NCBI RefSeq assembly: GCF_918797505.1
Contig: NC_092795.1
Coordinates: forward strand, 22,989,131 to 23,053,130
Direction: 5' to 3'
DNA length: 64,000 bases
Origin: Bemisia tabaci
Lineage: Eukaryota > Arthropoda > Insecta > Hemiptera > Aleyrodidae
Each line of letters starts with the position of its first letter. Position 1 is the first letter of the stretch. A program made the translations under genes and the position numbers. Below the pieces are notes generated by a model. The model ran no database searches. It had not been told where the DNA came from and saw nothing but the letters and a program-made list of their open reading frames with translations. This document shows positions 1 through 12,545 of the stretch, piece after piece.

Positions 1-560
1 CGTGATAGCGAAGAGAGCCGTAAGTGCAACATTTTCGAAATCGAGTTTTCTTCAAAATTCGTCTAAATTCTTTTAGATGAAATTACTGAGACAGCTAAAA
101 CAGCAAAATTCATCCTAATTTAATGAAAACGAGACGTCTGTAAAAGCCGTAAGTGCACAAAAAATGACACAGTTTTTTTCAAGACAGCCGTAGATGCATG
201 AGAGCCAATGAGAACAGTGCTTTCCAGTAAAGTGCCGCCCTCTTCTGCCAATTTCTAACCTGAAAATGTGTTTGTTGTGCGTCCAAAACGCAACCACGAA
301 AGCATGCAGAAGATAGCACTTACGGCTGTCTTGCCTAACAATAACCTAGCATGAAAATGAAAAATTCCCCTTTTTATGTAATGGAAATTAAATCAGTCGA
401 TTTTTAATCATCCAAACGATCTCTAGGAATCTTTCGGACGATTCGTGATAATTTGAGAAAAAACGGAGGCTTCTGTAATAAAATTTTCCGGTAACATGCC
501 TCCGAGCCCGTTTTACCAAAACTTCATTTTGGCACTTACTGCCCTCTTTGCTGTCAACGG
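1..560. mobile_element. family H foldback remnant, left end beyond window
   Basis: Starts CGTGATAGCGAAGAGAGCCG and holds GCCGTAAGTGCA at 20, 149 and (inverted) 318, plus GGCACTTACTGCCC at 531. Probably two overlapping copies. Confidence 0.35.
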
Positions 561-2848
561 CCCATCACGTTGACACACATTAATCACCGCACCTGTGGGT
601 ACTGAAAAGCAATATCGTGATCTATTAACTCAAAGGCTCCAATGAATCATCATTTTCGGAAGTGGCTGAAATCTCGGGGATGGTACTTAATATATTAAAG
701 GGAGTAGTACTATTATTGTGGGTATAATTAGGCCGGGGAAATAACCCGAAAATGACGCGAGGTAACAGTGACAAGGAGCGTATTGAGAAAGGTGATTAAG
801 TGATGGAGGTGTAAGGTTTTATTCCTCCGCGCACTTCATTGTAAAAGAAAACTTTTAATTTCTGTGTTCGCAACGAAAGTTTTGTTTCACATGTATGTGA
901 ATCTACAAGTCGGGAGAAAGAAGAAACGCAAACCTACCGGTATCTTTTCTAAAACAAGAATTTTTTTTCCCCTAGGCTCTGTCAAATTTTTCGCAGGAAA
1001 TATCGATGAGACTTTTCTTCCCAATAAATTAAAACCAATAATTCCGAAATGCGGTCAGGGTAGAGAGGAGGGTTCTACACTTCTACAATCAAAAGTATAA
1101 ACAACACTATGAAGATGATTTGACCTAGTAAAAGCGAATACGTGAAGCTTTTTTCACAAACTCTTAAAAAATTTGTCAAGAAGTATTAATTAGAATAACA
1201 CTTTTGGTATATTTTTTAAAGGAAAAATGCTTCAGGACTTTTACATAATAGATCTCTGAAAAAGAAGCCTCCCGTGTTTGAAGCATTATTATGATTTTTT
1301 TCTTTCAATTCTTTCAATTCTGGTTAAAACCAGATTAAGTAAAAAGTTACAGTAAAGTCACATGTTTCAATTTCTTTACTGATGTAATTTCAATTATTGA
1401 TATAATGGTTCAAAATTGCACACTAAAAAGGCTTTATTAGAACTACTTTTAAACAATTTTTTCTTGTAATTGTGTGTTTAAAATTTACGAGTTTCTCGAT
1501 GCGAAGATCATTTGAGAAGAAGAGAAGGAGGAGGAAGAAGAAGAAGAAGGAGAAGAAGGAGAAAAATAGTAGGATTGTAATAATAGTTAGAATAGATAAC
1601 GCAGTAGGAAATGGAAGCGCCGCGCAGGCAGCGAGGTAGCGGTAGTCTGATTTACGCGGGGAAATTCAAATATCGGATAGGTTGAGCGAACTTGCCGGGC
1701 CGGCTAGTTAACTCCAAAGACTGGATTTCGTATATCATTGCCGGGCAATGGTATTTAACTCAGGATCTAATGATCACCCCCGGATCGATCCCTCAAATGT
1801 CAAGATTTCAACCGCATTGCCGGCCCGTCCCATCCGACTACCTGAATTCTGATCGCAGAACAAAAGAAAGGGAATCCCATTCAGATTTGAAGCCAGTGCC
1901 CGCGATGAATCGATCCGGCCTCTCGACACTTGACGTGATACGTGCCTTTATGAGCTATCGAAGCATATCATATGCAGTCTCTGACTCTGGCACTAAATTT
2001 CAGTTTTTCCCCTTGTGGGCGGTTCATTATTATTTATTTTTCAAATTGGCAGCTCTGTATATCCATGATGATGCCCCCGGCAGAAATAATACGGCGGCTC
2101 TTTTTGTCCCAATGCAACACAAGCACCACGCGACTGCTGCGTAAAAGCTGAAAAATTCAATTTTCTATCCAATCCCAGATTTGCAAGATAACTATATTCA
2201 ATTAAAACAATGTTGAAATAGCTTTAGTTGTCGTTGCGACCATTAGGTTTTAAGTAACTTGGGCTCCGTGGAAATAAATACGTCTAAGTGTAAAAATTCC
2301 GCATCCTTTATTACAGATAACTTAGCTATAAAGGTTATGCACAATACGTTCAAATAATTAACAAAAACTGATATCCGAACTAAATTGATGATGAACATTT
2401 TTCGTAAAAGAGAAAAATCATTAAGGATCGATGTAAAATCGTTTACAATTTTTTTCTGAAATTTTTTAATTTAAACGATGAAAGTTGGAAAAGTGGAACG
2501 GCAAATCGGTCTCAATGCTCTAAGATTGAGGAATACCGAATAAGTATGAAGTCTCATGAAATTGAATATGCATAGAGAGGAGACTCAACACAAAAGTTTG
2601 ATGGTTAAAACGGGAAGTGAAGCACAAGATAACCCAAGCCTCCGGTTGACTCTGGGGTATCCCATTCTCTCCATTGTTTTACGCTAAATTCACCCTAAAG
2701 TGTATCAAAATTAATCAACACAAAATTTGGGTTGCCACACGTTTCACTTTCTACATTAACCAAAAGGAGCAAAAGAACACAAATATTTTTACCAGTGTGG
2801 AGTGGAGTCCAAGATATCTTAGACGTGGCTGAGCAAGCGAGTACTATA
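561..2848. other. intergenic, no gene recognised
   Basis: AT-rich sequence with the purine repeat at 1512. A 150-codon plus frame at 1692-2144 has no recognisable domain. Confidence 0.5.
1512..1566 (+). repeat. purine (GAA/GGA) simple repeat
   Basis: AGAAGAAGGAGAAGAAGG-type sequence only of A and G. Confidence 0.85.
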
Positions 2849-3089
2849 CTGCCGTGCTAAGAAAGAACGCCGTATGAACTTTCAGGCGTTGTCATATTTC
2901 CTTCGATATAAAATAGATTTATTGGGAAAATTGTGAATATTTTTCTTCAAATTTTTCAGGCGATTTTGTTCCCAATTTGATCTAAAATAACAGAAATTTC
3001 AAAGAAAAATATGCATAACTTTCCTCAAAAATACAAGGAAATTTGGCAACTCTCGAATGTTCATACGGCGTTTTTCCTTAACACAACAG
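2849..3089. mobile_element. family B MITE with TA flanks
   Basis: CTGCCGTGCTAAGAAAGAAC ... CCTTAACACAACAG, bordered by TA on both sides. Left arm AACGCCGTATGAACTTTCAG pairs with TGTTCATACGGCGTTTTTCC on the right. Confidence 0.62.
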
Positions 3090-3117
3090 TATAAATGGAG
3101 TCCAATATGTTGGACGT

Positions 3118-3738
3118 AATGGGCCTGTTGCAAACTTTTGCTAGAGCAAAACTACGAGTTGTTTCTTATAGATAATGCCTCAAAAATCACGATGAGCGCA
3201 TCGGCAAAGTCTGAAATGCACTCATAACTTCACAGTCTGCGTAAGAAATTTGCGGTTTTTTGAGCTTCCCGCTTCAAAAACGATACTACGGCACAGGTGA
3301 AGATTTTGTAAGAGGAGTCGTTCCATCGTCGGCAATAATCATCATGGCCGACGCCAATCCGCCAAAACACGTTTGATGGGACGAGATAACACCTGAAATG
3401 GATTACACCAGATAACAATCGGTGTGTTAACGTTCATATTTTCCACGCCCGAATTGATTGACCTTGAACTCCCCTCGAATTACGCGCGGAACTGCGCGCA
3501 AGCGTCGGCCATGATGAATATCGCCGACGATGGAGCGACTCCTCTAACAAAATGTTCACCTGAGCCGTAGTATCGTTTTTGAAGCGGGAAGCTTAAAAAA
3601 ACGCAAATTTCTTACGCAGATTGTGAAGTTATGAGTGCATTTCAGACTTTGCCGATGCGCTCATCGTGATTTTTGAGGCATTATCTACAAGAAACAACTC
3701 ATATTTTTGCTCTAGCAAAAGTTTGCAACAGGCCCATT
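3118..3738. mobile_element. 621-bp foldback element, AATGGGCC ends
   Basis: Left arm AATGGGCCTGTTGCAAACTT... and right arm ...AAGTTTGCAACAGGCCCATT pair over about 200 bp (GCATCGGCAAAGTCTGAAAT, TACGGCACAGGTGAA and complements). The centre (about 3340-3480) is unpaired. No coding capacity. Confidence 0.62.
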
Positions 3739-6700
3739 CTACAGCTACCCTTCCTCCAGAGCATAGTATGCAACTTTTTAACCACATTTTCAAAAAAGAC
3801 TTATCTTAAATACTCGAATGTAACACGAGGCTGAAATTCAGATCCCGACGGTCCATTGTCCGTGGCGCGCGTCCTAAAAACAATATAGGCTGTCGGAGCT
3901 AGGGCTACTCTGTAGAAAGCATAATGTGACCATTCAACTGACGAATAGACTGTTACCGAACAACACTTCAGCTGCCGAAACAAGGAGGAGCCGCTTATCT
4001 GTACGAGACACGCAACGTGAGATTTGCGGTTTTAGCTTAGCAGGTCGAGTCGTAAACAGGCATATAAAAGCTGTCACGTGCAGGCGCGCCTCCTCTGATC
4101 GACGACGCGAAAGTTCGGGTCTCGCAACTTTCTTGTCTTAAAAAAATACAGAGTGGGTGTCCGCTTGCCACCGGCTTTTATATTTACAAGTAGATTAGGA
4201 ATTATGCCCACAGGCCATTTTCACCGCTGCGTATTTCTCCGTTTTTTTTATATGTGAGCTTATACGGCACGATTGAAACCTGTTTTGATCGGCGGGGAGA
4301 TTGACAGATAATATAGAAATAAAAAACACAAGCGGTCGAGAAAGGGGAAGACGCAAGTTATTACAGAAAATTAAAAAGAGGGGAAATTGTGGGAAAAGGA
4401 ACATCCAAACTTAAAAAGGTAGGTCAGTCAGTAAGTTGGTGATTTAATAGGCTCAGTTTAACAGCACTTATTGTTATATTTTTTTTCCTCCGTTTGTGTA
4501 TTTTCGCTTTCGTTTTTACACATAAACCATTCTATCCAGCAGCGCTTGCATTCATACTCGAAAGCACTCATTTTAAAGATGTCCTTAATATCATTTTGGC
4601 ACTTGTGTCAAACAATTATTACTTTTTTCAAACATTTTGGCACTTGTGTCAAAATTACTAGCAAAATTAATCATAGCGACGGGCTGGCAAGTATTTTTCC
4701 AACCATTTTCTAAGAATGTTTAAAAAATCCGAAAATGGAAAAAAAAACATTATTTCTTATTCTAATTCTCTTCAAGTTATTCATTTCTACCAAACATGTT
4801 CAGTTGCGCGCTTCAATTTTCCTTAAATAACCATGAAACGACTTTGCCGCATATGCCGTTCCTAATTCAGAGAAGGAAAGAGCGCAGCCCACATTTTAGA
4901 CCGGTAATTTTATTATAGGTATATTTCAACAATCTAAACATTGTTCGAAAAATTGACAATGACGTGATGAAAATTAGTAATAGTTTCTTCGTCGACACAA
5001 TAGGCAACTAGCGTTAAGTTACAATGTTAGAGAAACTAAACAAAGCTCCCTCAGTTAGTGTCAAATGTGACGAACACAATGCATATTTCATTTTAACTCT
5101 GGGATGCAACTATTCGAACTCTACGGATGTCCGCGTTGCATACGCACGAAAGCGAAGGCGTTTTAACTGTCCAGCCATTCACCGCTCCACCCATTGCTCA
5201 GGACTGACGACGCGACGATCCAAAATGGCAGAGCAATTTCGATTCTTCGTTTATACTTTAAGATATCTCTTGCTCACGAAAAGTTGCATACAGACGTATA
5301 GGGTGTGAGTATCTTTTGGGCTTCGGTTTTGATACCGCGATGTGCTGAGCATGGTCCGTGGGGGGTGGAACAAGTACTCATGCCTCAAGGATGTCTTTTA
5401 GATCCTCGCGGCAAACCCCGTCGCACAATGAAATGACCCTTTAAGAGAGATAGGACATAAAAGTTTCGACCAAAATTGCAAATTTTGTTACCTCATTTCT
5501 TCACACTGTAAATTGTACGGGATCTTTATTGTCGGAATTTTTGCGAGCAAATCTATGAAACCACTTCTTAAACCTTTACGTTCAGTATGAACATTGATGT
5601 GAGCTTTTGATATGTCCCCATTTTGTGCGACTTCTCTCATTTGCCTACGCCATTGAGCGATGCTGGTAAGGCTGTTAGTGCCTAGAGTCAAAACGCTTTC
5701 GTTACGACACGGACATCCATGGAGCCCGAATAGTTACACCCAGGCGTTATAATAAAATTCGTTTAGTATATCCGTCGCATGCGACGCCAACTGAAGTTTT
5801 GATTGTTCTTCTTGCACCTATCATTACCAATCCTGATTTTCATCGTAACATTGTCAATTTTCCGAGAAATACATTATTTAAATGTATTTCAACATTGTCA
5901 GCCCTCGAAATCGCAAGAAATTAGGTATGTGAGCATGGTATGTAGAGTTTCCTTTAACCTATTTTAATAAATCGTCCTTTGTTTTTCTCCTGTAGGAAAA
6001 ATTAAATTGACGTTTAAGTTGTAAATTTTCAAAGAAAACTCCTGATAAAGAGCACGGAATCTGGGGAAAAAAATGATGACCGTCCGTCTTCTGACAAATT
6101 GAAATACGACTGGAAATCTGTAACATCACAAGTCTAAATACACGTATCTGATTTATTTGCAATGGTGAAACTAACTCAATAAAGTCTGGTAAATATATTA
6201 GTGAGAATTATAATATGTTCTGCTGTTTCCCTCCTAAAATGTGTGCTGCGTCTAGAATATCATCTTCATTTTTCCCCCTACTGTAATAATGATCTCATAA
6301 CTTTTTTTCTGACTTCATCACAAATGTAGATTCGTTTTCTTTCAAAAAAAGAGTATTTTACGGGAAAACTTGTAAAGTCACAATCCGAGATGCAGCTTCA
6401 TGAACTTTATCTCCGACTATAACATTCATGATAACCTACCTCCGAGCAACTAGGAGGAAAGATGAAGTATGTCTATACCACTAAATTTTTGAAAATCAGA
6501 GATTGTTAAACACGCGATGCTTGAACGGAAGGTTCCGATAAGAATAAAAAAATCACCGACAAGTCAAACTTGGATTGAGGAGGAAAGATATTTATCCAAA
6601 GTTAATGTTTACGTTCTGAGCTAAACGACTGGCGACAGTTAGTTCGACATCTGCTTCAATGATTGTTCAGCAGGCTGTTTGTTTTCAAATCGATACAGCA

Positions 6701-6802
6701 AAATCGATTCGATTGAATCAGTGCTATTGACGTAGGGGTTACCGGATAATTTGTGACGTCACATAAATTGAAACTCTACGTCAAAGCTCATCAATGCATA
6801 AA
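3739..6802. other. intergenic, only the foldback at 5099-5743 recognised
   Basis: Otherwise AT-rich and without coding signals. TTTTGGCACTTGTGTCAAA occurs twice at about 4594-4656. Confidence 0.5.
5099..5743. mobile_element. foldback element, CTGGGATGCAACTATTCG ends
   Basis: CTGGGATGCAACTATTCG, CGGATGTCCG and CACGAAAGCG on the left match CGCTTTCGTTACG, CGGACATCC and CGAATAGTTACACCCAG on the right. A related single end occurs at about 33896-33955. Confidence 0.5.
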
Positions 6803-9249
6803 CTGCTATGCAGAGAAAGGATACAGGCTTTCAGACGTTGCCAAAGAGCCTCCCAAAAAAAGGGCCTTTTTTGGCCCCTTTTGTGAAACTCGGGGATTTC
6901 ATTCAAATGTGGTCTAAACGAAACCTCATGATGACCCAAGACTCCAGTAAAAATTTTAGCTTGAGTATACGTCTGGTTTCGGAGATACAACGTTGCAAAG
7001 TTTGCATATTTAAGCTTTAAAAATCTTCATATTTTCAAATATTATCTTCCTAAAACTAACATGAGAGTGAATTTTACAATACTGAAACAAAGCGTAAATG
7101 AAGCATAATGATAAAGCAAGTCTTCAGTAAAAGTTTCAGCTTATGTATGACCCCTGTTTAGGTAGTGCAACGTTGCAAAATTTACCTTTCTGAGCTTTAA
7201 AAATACTCATATTTTTGAGTTTCTTATTTAAAAACCAATTTTAGTGAATGTCCAATTGTATTTTGTGGCACGAAATTAACCCCTAGTGGTACTCGTGGAT
7301 GCATAGTGCATTGATGTAAGGCTGCAATAATTTCAAGTAACACAGCGTTGCAAAGTTTACATCGTATACCTCTGAACATGTCTTTTCTATTGTTTTTTTA
7401 TTAAAAAAAAAAAACTTCGATCAAACATGTCTCGGTATTTTAAAGCAAAATGTTAGGACTCTAGTTAGAACTAGATGACAATTGGTATAAAAAATTACAC
7501 TGTTGCCTATTTTTTTGTTTTCCTTCAACATTTATACATAAAATAATTTTAAAATTAGGATACTTCCAAAAATAATAATCTGATTTCAAAATCAAATTCA
7601 AGAGACTTTGTCATGCTTAATGGAATACTCATCATCAGCGTTTCTTTCAAAATCCAACAAATTCTGCCTCGCCATAGTTGCCAATTCGACCTTTTGTTAA
7701 GAAAAATTAAAAAATAAACATAGAATCCGGAATATTTCGAGTTTTTTTAAGTATAAATTAATCTTGATCTAGAGAATACATTTATTACGCCTTGAAAAAA
7801 TAATGCGTTCATCCATTGCATCCGTTCTTGTTCCTTTAGTGTTCATTTAATCATTTATTTGTTTTTTCTTTTTTTTTCTTAATGTTAAAGTTTAAGATTA
7901 GTGACAGTGTCAAGAGTGTCAAGACATTTTCCATAGATTTGCAGGCAGAACTTGTACCGATGTGTGATAAATTCATGCAAAAAAAAAATAAATATAAAAA
8001 ATGAAAAAAAAAATGAAGAAGAAAAAAAAAATTATAATTGTTATTTAAAAAATGTAAAAACATTAAAAATGTAAAAACATTAAACATGTAAAAAAAATAA
8101 AATAAATAAAATAAAATTAAAAAAGTAAAGCAAAGTTATGAAAAACAAAAATCAAATATCAATTCTTAGAGAATTCCTTATTTTAATTTCTCATTTATTT
8201 ATCGTTTTAAAAGAAGTATTAATAAACTTGATCATAGTATTTTTGCCAATACCAATTGTCACTCGGAACTGACCTCAACCCTCGATATGTTGCCTTGACA
8301 TCAGGTATTACATTCATAGACGTCATCTTTAACTACCATAAATAATAATTTCAAGAGTTTAACGTTGTTAGCTTGGCAACGCTGTACCACCACCAATCAA
8401 AGTATTCCTGTTTATTTGAACATACATCTACAAATGACACGTGGGTAGATTTTACTCCTCAAATTCGAAAACAAGATCCACGAAAATCGCTCTTTAAACG
8501 CGGAACTGCAAAATATAAACATTTTTAAAGCTCAAATAAATAAACTTTGCAACGCTGTATCATTGAATCTGTGCTTACGCTCGCGGTAAGGCCTTTATGG
8601 AAGACGTATCTTATTATAAAATTACACCTAAACCCCATAAACATATATTTTGGTGATCAGTAAGTTCGTCTTTTTATAAAAAAACTAACCAACATGAGCA
8701 TTTTTATAGGTCTTTGCGGTGTCAACTTTGCAACGTTGTATCAAGAGAATTAGCAGTATTATTGTATCAATAGATGTATGCATTCAATAATAAGACTAAC
8801 TGTTGGTTAAATGTCACAAAATATCATAAAATGTCCGATGGAGGTATTTTCGAAAATAAGATACTTGAAAATATGCGAATTTTTAAAGCTTAAATATGCA
8901 AACTTTGCAACGCTGTATCTCGGAAACTAGACGTATACTCAAGCTAAAATTTTTACTGGAGGCTTGTCTCACCATAGGGTTTCATTTCAGCTACATACGA
9001 ATGAAATCCCCGAGTTTCAAAAAAGGGGCCACTTTTTGGGAGGCTCTTTCATTTGATAAACTGCTAACTCTTAGACAATCCTGTGCAAATTTTTTCGTAA
9101 ATTTTCCAGCGAATTTTAATCATGATTTATTAGGAAAATTTGAAAATTTTGACCGGAAATATTTTAGAATTTTCTTATGAGTAAGTAAATTATGGGGGAA
9201 CTTTGGCAACGCCCGAAAGTTCATGCGACGTTTTTTGTCTGTGCGTCAG
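6803..9249. mobile_element. family B MITE split by a 2.2-kb foldback element
   Basis: The left end CTGCTATGCAGAGAAAGGAT...CAGACGTTGCCAAA matches the family-B terminus. The family resumes after 9050 (TTGATAAACTGC, TTTTCCAGCG) and ends GGCAACGCCCGAAAG...GTGCGTCAG. The inserted piece is the foldback at 6843-9049. Confidence 0.5.
6843..9049. mobile_element. 2.2-kb foldback (FB-like) element with sub-repeated arms
   Basis: Ends are AAAGAGCCTCCCAAAAA and TTTTTGGGAGGCTCTTT. Each arm repeats a unit of about 180 bp two to three times, recognisable by CAACGTTGCAAAGTTTGCAT and TTTAAAAATxCTCAT on the left and their complements on the right (near 8520, 8740, 8880). The middle (about 7420-8270) is very AT-rich, non-repetitive and non-coding. 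Long inverted arms built of tandem units resemble foldback transposons. Confidence 0.65.
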
Positions 9250-9283
9250 TAAAAGTTGCCCCCCGTTTCTGTTAGTCACATAT

Positions 9284-9395
9284 GGACGTATTTCTGTCAA
9301 ATGTGCATTAAGCCATGAGCCCTGAGACCCATAAGAATATGTGCAACAGGGCTCACGTCATAATGCACATAGTTCCGTTTGATAGAAATTCATCC
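9284..9395. mobile_element. family A MITE, slightly deleted left arm
   Basis: Left GGACGTATTTCTGTCAAATG has lost part of the arm. Right arm GTTCCGTTTGATAGAAATTC is degenerate. Flanks ATAT and AAAT are near-matching duplications. Lies just upstream of the secreted-peptide TATA box. Confidence 0.55.
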
Positions 9396-9462
9396 AAATG
9401 ATACAGTAGGCATAGTTGATAGATTGATGCGACGTCAATTATCGCCTGATAACTTTTCCATT

Positions 9463-9470
9463 TATAAATC
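9463..9470 (+). promoter_or_regulatory. TATA box (TATAAATC) of the small secreted-peptide gene
   Basis: TATAAATC lies 184 nt upstream of the start codon. If transcription starts about 30 nt downstream (near 9493), the 5' leader is about 150 nt and contains no ATG before 9647. A family-A MITE ends only about 70 bp upstream. Confidence 0.35.
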
Positions 9471-9646
9471 AAATTGTATCGAATTGATTCCGGGTATCGA
9501 TTTCAAAATCATCATTCTGCAGCTTTGTTTATCCTACAAACGCAAGCGTAACTCTGCGTATCGTGCGCGCGCAAAACTGAATTTATTTCGGGCTGAAAAT
9601 ACGGGACAATTTATTTGCGGAAGTGCTAGTTTTTCCACTGCATATT

Positions 9647-9898
9647 ATGAAGACACAGACATTTTTATTTTGCCTCTTATTGTTGATACTTATTCTAGAT
9701 ATCTGTGGTTATTCGACAGGGTCTCCACGTCGTCGTTTGCGGGGTTCTAAGCCTAAAAAAAAAGACAAAAGCACCAGCAATGAAAAGCACCAAGGACAGC
9801 ACAAAGATAAGGTCCAGCGGCAAGACACGAAATTAAAAGGTAATAGTCTAGACTATTTGGGTGAAGATGAATCAAAGGAACACAAGGACCAGTACTAG
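9647..9898 (+). CDS. small secreted basic peptide, 83 residues
   Basis: The frame starts at ATG 9647, the first ATG after a TATA box at 9463. It begins with a textbook signal peptide: MKTQTF, then a long Leu/Ile core, then DICGYSTG near the likely cleavage site around residue 24-25. The mature part is hydrophilic and strongly basic at its start (SPRRRLRGSKPKKKDK), then rich in Gln, Lys, His, Asp and Glu, ending ESKEHKDQY. It contains no cysteine, so it is not a disulfide-rich toxin or defensin type. An in-frame GTAATA at 9839 could be a weak donor, but the frame remains open to a TAG stop, so a single exon is the simpler reading. A poly(A) signal lies at 10042. Function is unknown. A secreted or salivary peptide is possible but is only inference. 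I recognise no homologue. Confidence 0.5.
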   Translation: MKTQTFLFCLLLLILILDICGYSTGSPRRRLRGSKPKKKDKSTSNEKHQGQHKDKVQRQDTKLKGNSLDYLGEDESKEHKDQY

Positions 9899-10041
9899 CA
9901 TAAAAAGCTGAGCACTTAAAAAGTCATATCCTCTATACGCTCATATAAATGTTTGCAATGTTCGAGATTTCAGAAGGAAATATGTATCGATGAAAATAAC
10001 AAATTTACACGACTGAATTGTATTTATTTCGTAGTTGTATC

Positions 10042-10047
10042 AATAAA
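10042..10047 (+). promoter_or_regulatory. poly(A) signal AATAAA after the secreted-peptide gene
   Basis: AATAAA occurs about 145 nt after the stop at 9898, followed by T-rich sequence, consistent with a short 3' UTR. Confidence 0.4.
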
Positions 10048-11640
10048 GTATTTTTACGGTGATTTTATTTTGTTCTCTAATTTAATTTTATCATTTACCG
10101 TCTTACATAAACCAAATGAACGAGAACCGCATGCATTGCGTGATGGGGGATAGACAATCATTTTTACACATCCATCTAAATTACTTTTACATATGCTATA
10201 CTATACTCTTCCATTTTTCCACCCATTCTATTCAGTTGGTCACCGAAAGGACACGGAGTTACATATTTTTGACTGTCAGCCGGAAAAAGTATCGTAAAGT
10301 ACGCTGAGGACTTTTTCAAGTATCGAATTTTTTTAGATGGGTCGGGAAATCGGAACTTGGGTTTCTTAAGAGAAAACTTCCTTGTATTTAGGAAAACAAC
10401 CCGTAAGCTGTTAAGTTTATTTTTTTAGAAATAAAGTGATTAAATTCGCACGTACTTTGAAAAATTCGAGATCTCGTAAAATTATAACTTCTGAATATTT
10501 TTCTCTATCAAAATTACGCAATTTGAACTGCAAATTGTAAATCGGTTTAACTCAGGTTTGGCAGGAATTATCTCCTGTTTTCATAGCACTCATTTAAACG
10601 GTGCGGCGGCGACAATGTGACAATATTGTAATTCTGAGTTTTTCGGTCAAAATTGACACCTGCTTGCAATAGAATTTTTCAACAAGCGCTTCTATTCTAA
10701 AGAGGTTGTGCAATCAGCTCATTTATCGAATTTCGAGTTTTGTATCGAATGCGAAATAAATTCATGAAGACTGGAATGATTGAAAAACTTTGTGGCAAAA
10801 TAATGAAACGAAACGATTCTAGGTCCACTGAGGAGCTTGATAAGGCTGTCAAGCGGACGATACAGTGTTATCCACATAAAATCTCAGATTACTCGGTTTA
10901 TGTAAACAGCACTTAGCCACTAAAAGCTTGTCAATCTGCCAAGATGCGTTCGGACTTTTACTCCGAGGAACCTTTACAGATTATTACACTCTCCTTGTGA
11001 GAGAGCCTTGGAGTTGTGCCCTAATTCATCGAATTGAGGTAAAATTATGATTCTTAACTTTGTTAGAGGTGACTGTATGCATCTTAAAAATTTATGAATG
11101 AAAGAGAAAAGGCGTCTTAAAAAATAAGCTTACTTTTTTCCGTGAAACTCTATAATAGACCACTAGACAAGGTGCGATATTCAGCATTCTGGTACATGTT
11201 TCTTGCCCAAAATTTAATGTACACGATTCGCGCAAGGAAAATTACTGAAATCAACTCCTAATCAAGATATTTAATGTTTCTAGACGCGTGAATTCAAACC
11301 TCCCGTTCATGAAAACACGATAGTCTACGTGAGTCAAATTGCGCGCTAAGCGTTGCCGCAACAACCTCTGCGGTATAAAAATGTGGCAACCTCAACCTTG
11401 GTGCTTTGGCTCAGCCGTTGCTCTTTGTTATTAAAAATAGAAGGAGAAGAGGGAACATTGATCGATTAAAAGGTTTGCCAAAACTGTTGTTCTGCGCGCG
11501 ATTTGACTCATGCAGAGTATTGAGTTTCTTGTGACCAAGCAATTCAAATTTCCCAAAACATCATCTGAACTTCTGAATCATTACAATGAGGATACATATT
11601 TTCTCTTTAATTATGGTAAAAACTTGAGCAGAAAGTCAAA
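10048..11640. other. intergenic, nothing recognised
   Basis: AT-rich, short chance frames only. Confidence 0.5.
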
Positions 11641-11659
11641 AATGATGACTCGCAGTCCA

Positions 11660-11850
11660 ACAGCATTCCTATACATTCTTGTAGGCGCTAATATGCGTTT
11701 CAGGACAACTGATCGACTGCACTGCGTTTGGCGCAATGCAAGAAGTATTCATACAATCTTGTAGGCGCTGATATCGGCTGACGCCGACAGCACTGTTTGG
11801 CGCAATGCGTGAGGTATTCCCACAGTCTTGCAGGCGCTAATATATTTATC
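11660..11850 (+). repeat. tandem repeat, 70-80-bp unit with GTAGGCGCTA motif (locus 1)
   Basis: Three units share GGCGCAATGC, AAGTATTCATACA and TCTTGTAGGCGCTAATAT (landmark GCGCT at about 11684, 11764, 11834). The same unit occurs at 40010-40165 and, inverted, at 56795-56960. Confidence 0.65.
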
Positions 11851-12009
11851 GCCAGCTGTTTTTGTCGGCGCGTTTATGCCCTCGGCAACCCTTATGCCTT
11901 TTTCGTACAATCCTTAAATATTTTCTTAGACCTTTCGCGCAATTCTGGATTACCGTTCATGATTTTGTCACTAATCTTCTATATATTTAATATCCTAAGG
12001 CCTTTTTTG

Positions 12010-12545
12010 GCCTCCTACAGTTTGTGCTAATTCGATCTCGGAAACTACTGGACCGATTTTCCTCGGGTTTGTTTTAAATGAAAGCTCTTAGGCTGTAGAC
12101 GTGCCAACATCCCTTGGTTTTTCGATTTGCGCGACCGACGTTGCAAAATTTACCTCGATTTGATAACGACATATTTGCGTTTTTGCCGCTGGACAGTTTG
12201 TGCTAATTCTATCTCGGAAACTACTGGACCGATTTTCCTCGGATTTGTTTTAAATGAAAGCTCATAGGCTCTAGATGTGCCAACAATCCTTCGTTTTTCG
12301 ATTTGCGCGACCGACGTTGGAAAATTGTCCTCGATTTGATGACGACATATTTGCGTTTTGGCCGCTGGACAGTTTGTGCTAATTCGATCTCGGAAACTAC
12401 TGGACCGATTTTCCTCGGATTTGTTTTAAATGAAAGCTCACAGGCCCTAGATGTGCCAACATCCCTTCGTTTTTCGATTTGCGCGACCGAAGTTGCAAAA
12501 TTTTCCTCGATTTGATGACGACATATTTGCGTTTTTGACGCTGGA
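12010..12545 (+). repeat. tandem repeat, 176-bp unit, three copies
   Basis: Units begin with AGTTTGTGCTAATTCGATCT at about 12020, 12196 and 12372 and include GACCGATTTTCCTCGG and GATTTGCGCGACCGA. Period 176 bp is exact between CTAATTC landmarks at 12027, 12203 and 12379. It lies inside the Helitron candidate. Confidence 0.8.

Noticed and set aside
1692..2144. 150-codon plus-strand frame
   Set aside because: No domain, no signal peptide and no promoter or poly(A) context. Composition matches the non-coding flanks.
7851..8087. 78-codon minus-strand Phe/Leu-rich frame
   Set aside because: Low-complexity A/T sequence inside the foldback core.
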